Shown piece after piece: positions 5,957 through 6,347 of a stretch of DNA of 6,347 nucleotides. Under the pieces are notes generated by a model. The model was not told the origin of the DNA. It searched no databases and saw nothing but the letters and a program-made list of their open reading frames with translations. The position numbers were made by a program, and so were the translations under genes. How positions within the stretch are numbered: the first letter of the stretch is position 1; each line of letters opens with the position of its first letter. Source of the DNA: Candidatus Brocadiales bacterium (GTDB lineage Bacteria; Planctomycetota; Brocadiia; Brocadiales; Bathyanammoxibiaceae); NCBI GenBank assembly GCA_030586765.1, contig JAUQZZ010000114.1, positions 1-6,347 of the forward strand. The letters run 5' to 3'.

Positions 5957-6130
5957 TTATGCTAACTCCACCTCTTTGGGCGTCAGCCTTTCAACATCCT
6001 CAAGGCGAAATAGCCTTCGCCCCGTAGATGTCCTGACAGCCTTTAACCGCCCCGTCCTTTCCCACTCTCGCACTGTGCTAGTGCTAATACTCAACAACCT
6101 CGCCGTCTCTCCAATTTTCAATAACCGCAT
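5957..6130 (-). CDS. 57-aa MerR/excisionase-type HTH protein
   Basis: This short gene encodes 57 aa and is almost entirely one HTH domain: LKIGETARLLSISTSTVREW (residues 4-23), then ERTGRLKAVRTSTGRRLFRLEDVERL. This matches the DNA-binding domain shared by MerR regulators and small excisionase-type proteins (HTH_17-like), in which the RTSTGRRLF part is the wing. It lacks the coiled coil and effector domain of a full MerR protein. The ATG at 6128-6130 has AAGGAG 7 bases upstream; an ATG next to the same site, in another frame, would stop after 16 codons. It is the first gene after the promoter at 6262-6290 and heads the element's minus-strand gene series, so a regulator of the operon or a second directionality factor is likely. 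Which of these it is cannot be told. Confidence 0.85.
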   Translation of the reverse strand: MRLLKIGETARLLSISTSTVREWERTGRLKAVRTSTGRRLFRLEDVERLTPKEVELA

Positions 6131-6153
6131 ATTCCATCTCCTTCCTTGTTCCC

Positions 6154-6207
6154 AAAAAAAAAGCCCAAGCTCCCCAGGAATGTTCAGTCCCAGGGCTACT
6201 TGGGCTT
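6154..6207 (-). terminator. Intrinsic terminator or attenuator upstream of the 57-aa gene
   Basis: On the minus strand AAGCCCAAG (6207-6199) pairs perfectly with CTTGGGCTT (6169-6161), and the intervening bases can form further pairs (CCCTGG with CCTGGGG, including wobble). The stem runs directly into T's, nine in all from 6162 to 6154. This is a good intrinsic terminator for leftward transcription. It lies between the promoter and the ribosome site of the 57-aa gene, so it could attenuate the operon or end a short RNA. Confidence 0.8.
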
Positions 6208-6261
6208 CGTGTTTACGGTGGTCCCTAACCTACATTGAATGCTAATTTATCATAAGAAACA

Positions 6262-6290
6262 ATTAAAACAAAAAGTGTTTCATTTGTCAA
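6262..6290 (-). promoter_or_regulatory. Sigma70-type promoter for the element operon
   Basis: On the minus strand the -35 box TTGACA (6290-6285) is perfect, the spacer is 17 bp, and the -10 box TTTAAT (6267-6262) differs from TATAAT at one base. Just upstream, 6293-6309 is made of A/T tracts (AATTTTT, CC, AAAAAATT as an inverted repeat), which could act as an UP element or operator. Transcription would start near 6255 and run leftward through the hairpin at 6154-6207 toward the 57-aa gene. The leader would be about 125 bases. Confidence 0.8.
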
Positions 6291-6347
6291 GGAATTTTTC
6301 CAAAAAATTTGTCGCACTTCAGAGAGGGTCTGATTAGTGGCCTGTGG

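Larger units (their letters stand above)
1771..6347. mobile_element. Integrated element in tRNA-His (left end; right end outside window)
   Basis: The left border is the 3' tRNA-His fragment at 1771-1820. Everything to its right that I can read belongs to mobile-element gene families: tyrosine recombinase, excisionase-like HTH protein, primase-ATPase, and small unknown or HTH proteins, all on the minus strand and closely packed. This resembles a satellite phage, a small genomic island or an integrative plasmid, in which int and xis sit next to att and the replication gene follows. No structural, packaging, conjugation or cargo genes are seen in the 4.5 kb available. The right junction is not in the window, so total size and full gene content are unknown. 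Confidence 0.82.

Noticed and set aside
5922..5958. Plus-strand intrinsic terminator
   Set aside because: The hairpin is perfect and a broken T-run follows, but no plus-strand gene or promoter leads into it, so I list it only as a hairpin.
5910..6245. Plus-strand ORF of 111 aa at the right side
   Set aside because: It spans the terminator hairpin and the antisense of the 57-aa HTH gene, and begins beside a hairpin. The minus strand has the better ribosome sites, promoter and a recognisable HTH protein.

Overview
The window has two parts of different origin. The left part (about 1-1770) looks like host chromosome. It carries a minus-strand gene for an octaheme cytochrome c of the hydroxylamine oxidoreductase (HAO) family, flanked by short tandem and duplicated repeats. 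The right part (about 1771-6347) looks like one end of an integrated mobile element. It contains, all on the minus strand, a tyrosine recombinase, an excisionase-like HTH protein, a small unknown protein, a zinc-finger/Toprim primase fused to a DUF3987-like ATPase, and two very small upstream genes. The exported HAO with an intact crosslinking tyrosine position suggests a Gram-negative nitrogen-cycling bacterium. An anammox planctomycete, NC10, Nitrospirota or methanotroph/nitrifier lineage are all possible, and the window cannot decide between them. The absence of a C-terminal membrane anchor differs from the Nitrosomonas enzyme as I remember it.

The junction is visible. Positions 1771-1820 are the exact 3' part of a minus-strand tRNA-His(GTG), from anticodon stem to CCA, with no matching D-arm or 5' acceptor strand. 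A 3' tRNA fragment next to an integrase is the usual signature of integration at a tRNA gene. The intact tRNA-His and the other junction should lie to the right of the window.

The element genes read leftward in one series: 57-aa HTH protein, 46-aa protein, primase-ATPase, 105-aa protein, excisionase-like protein, integrase. Spacings are short or overlapping (TTGA stop/start overlap and an 8-base overlap). A well-formed sigma70-type promoter (TTGACA, 17-bp spacer, TTTAAT) sits upstream at 6262-6290. Between it and the first gene is a hairpin followed by nine T's, so transcription may be attenuated or may yield a roughly 100-nt RNA. The set (regulator, self-replication primase, excision and integration) resembles a small integrative or satellite-type element. 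No capsid, packaging, conjugation or defence gene is visible, but the element runs off the window.

Repeats are notable: a 9-bp tandem array between the primase stop and the next gene, an inverted relative of it inside the primase linker, a 7-bp repeat that overlaps the hao stop codon, and a duplicated hao leader containing a second Shine-Dalgarno sequence.
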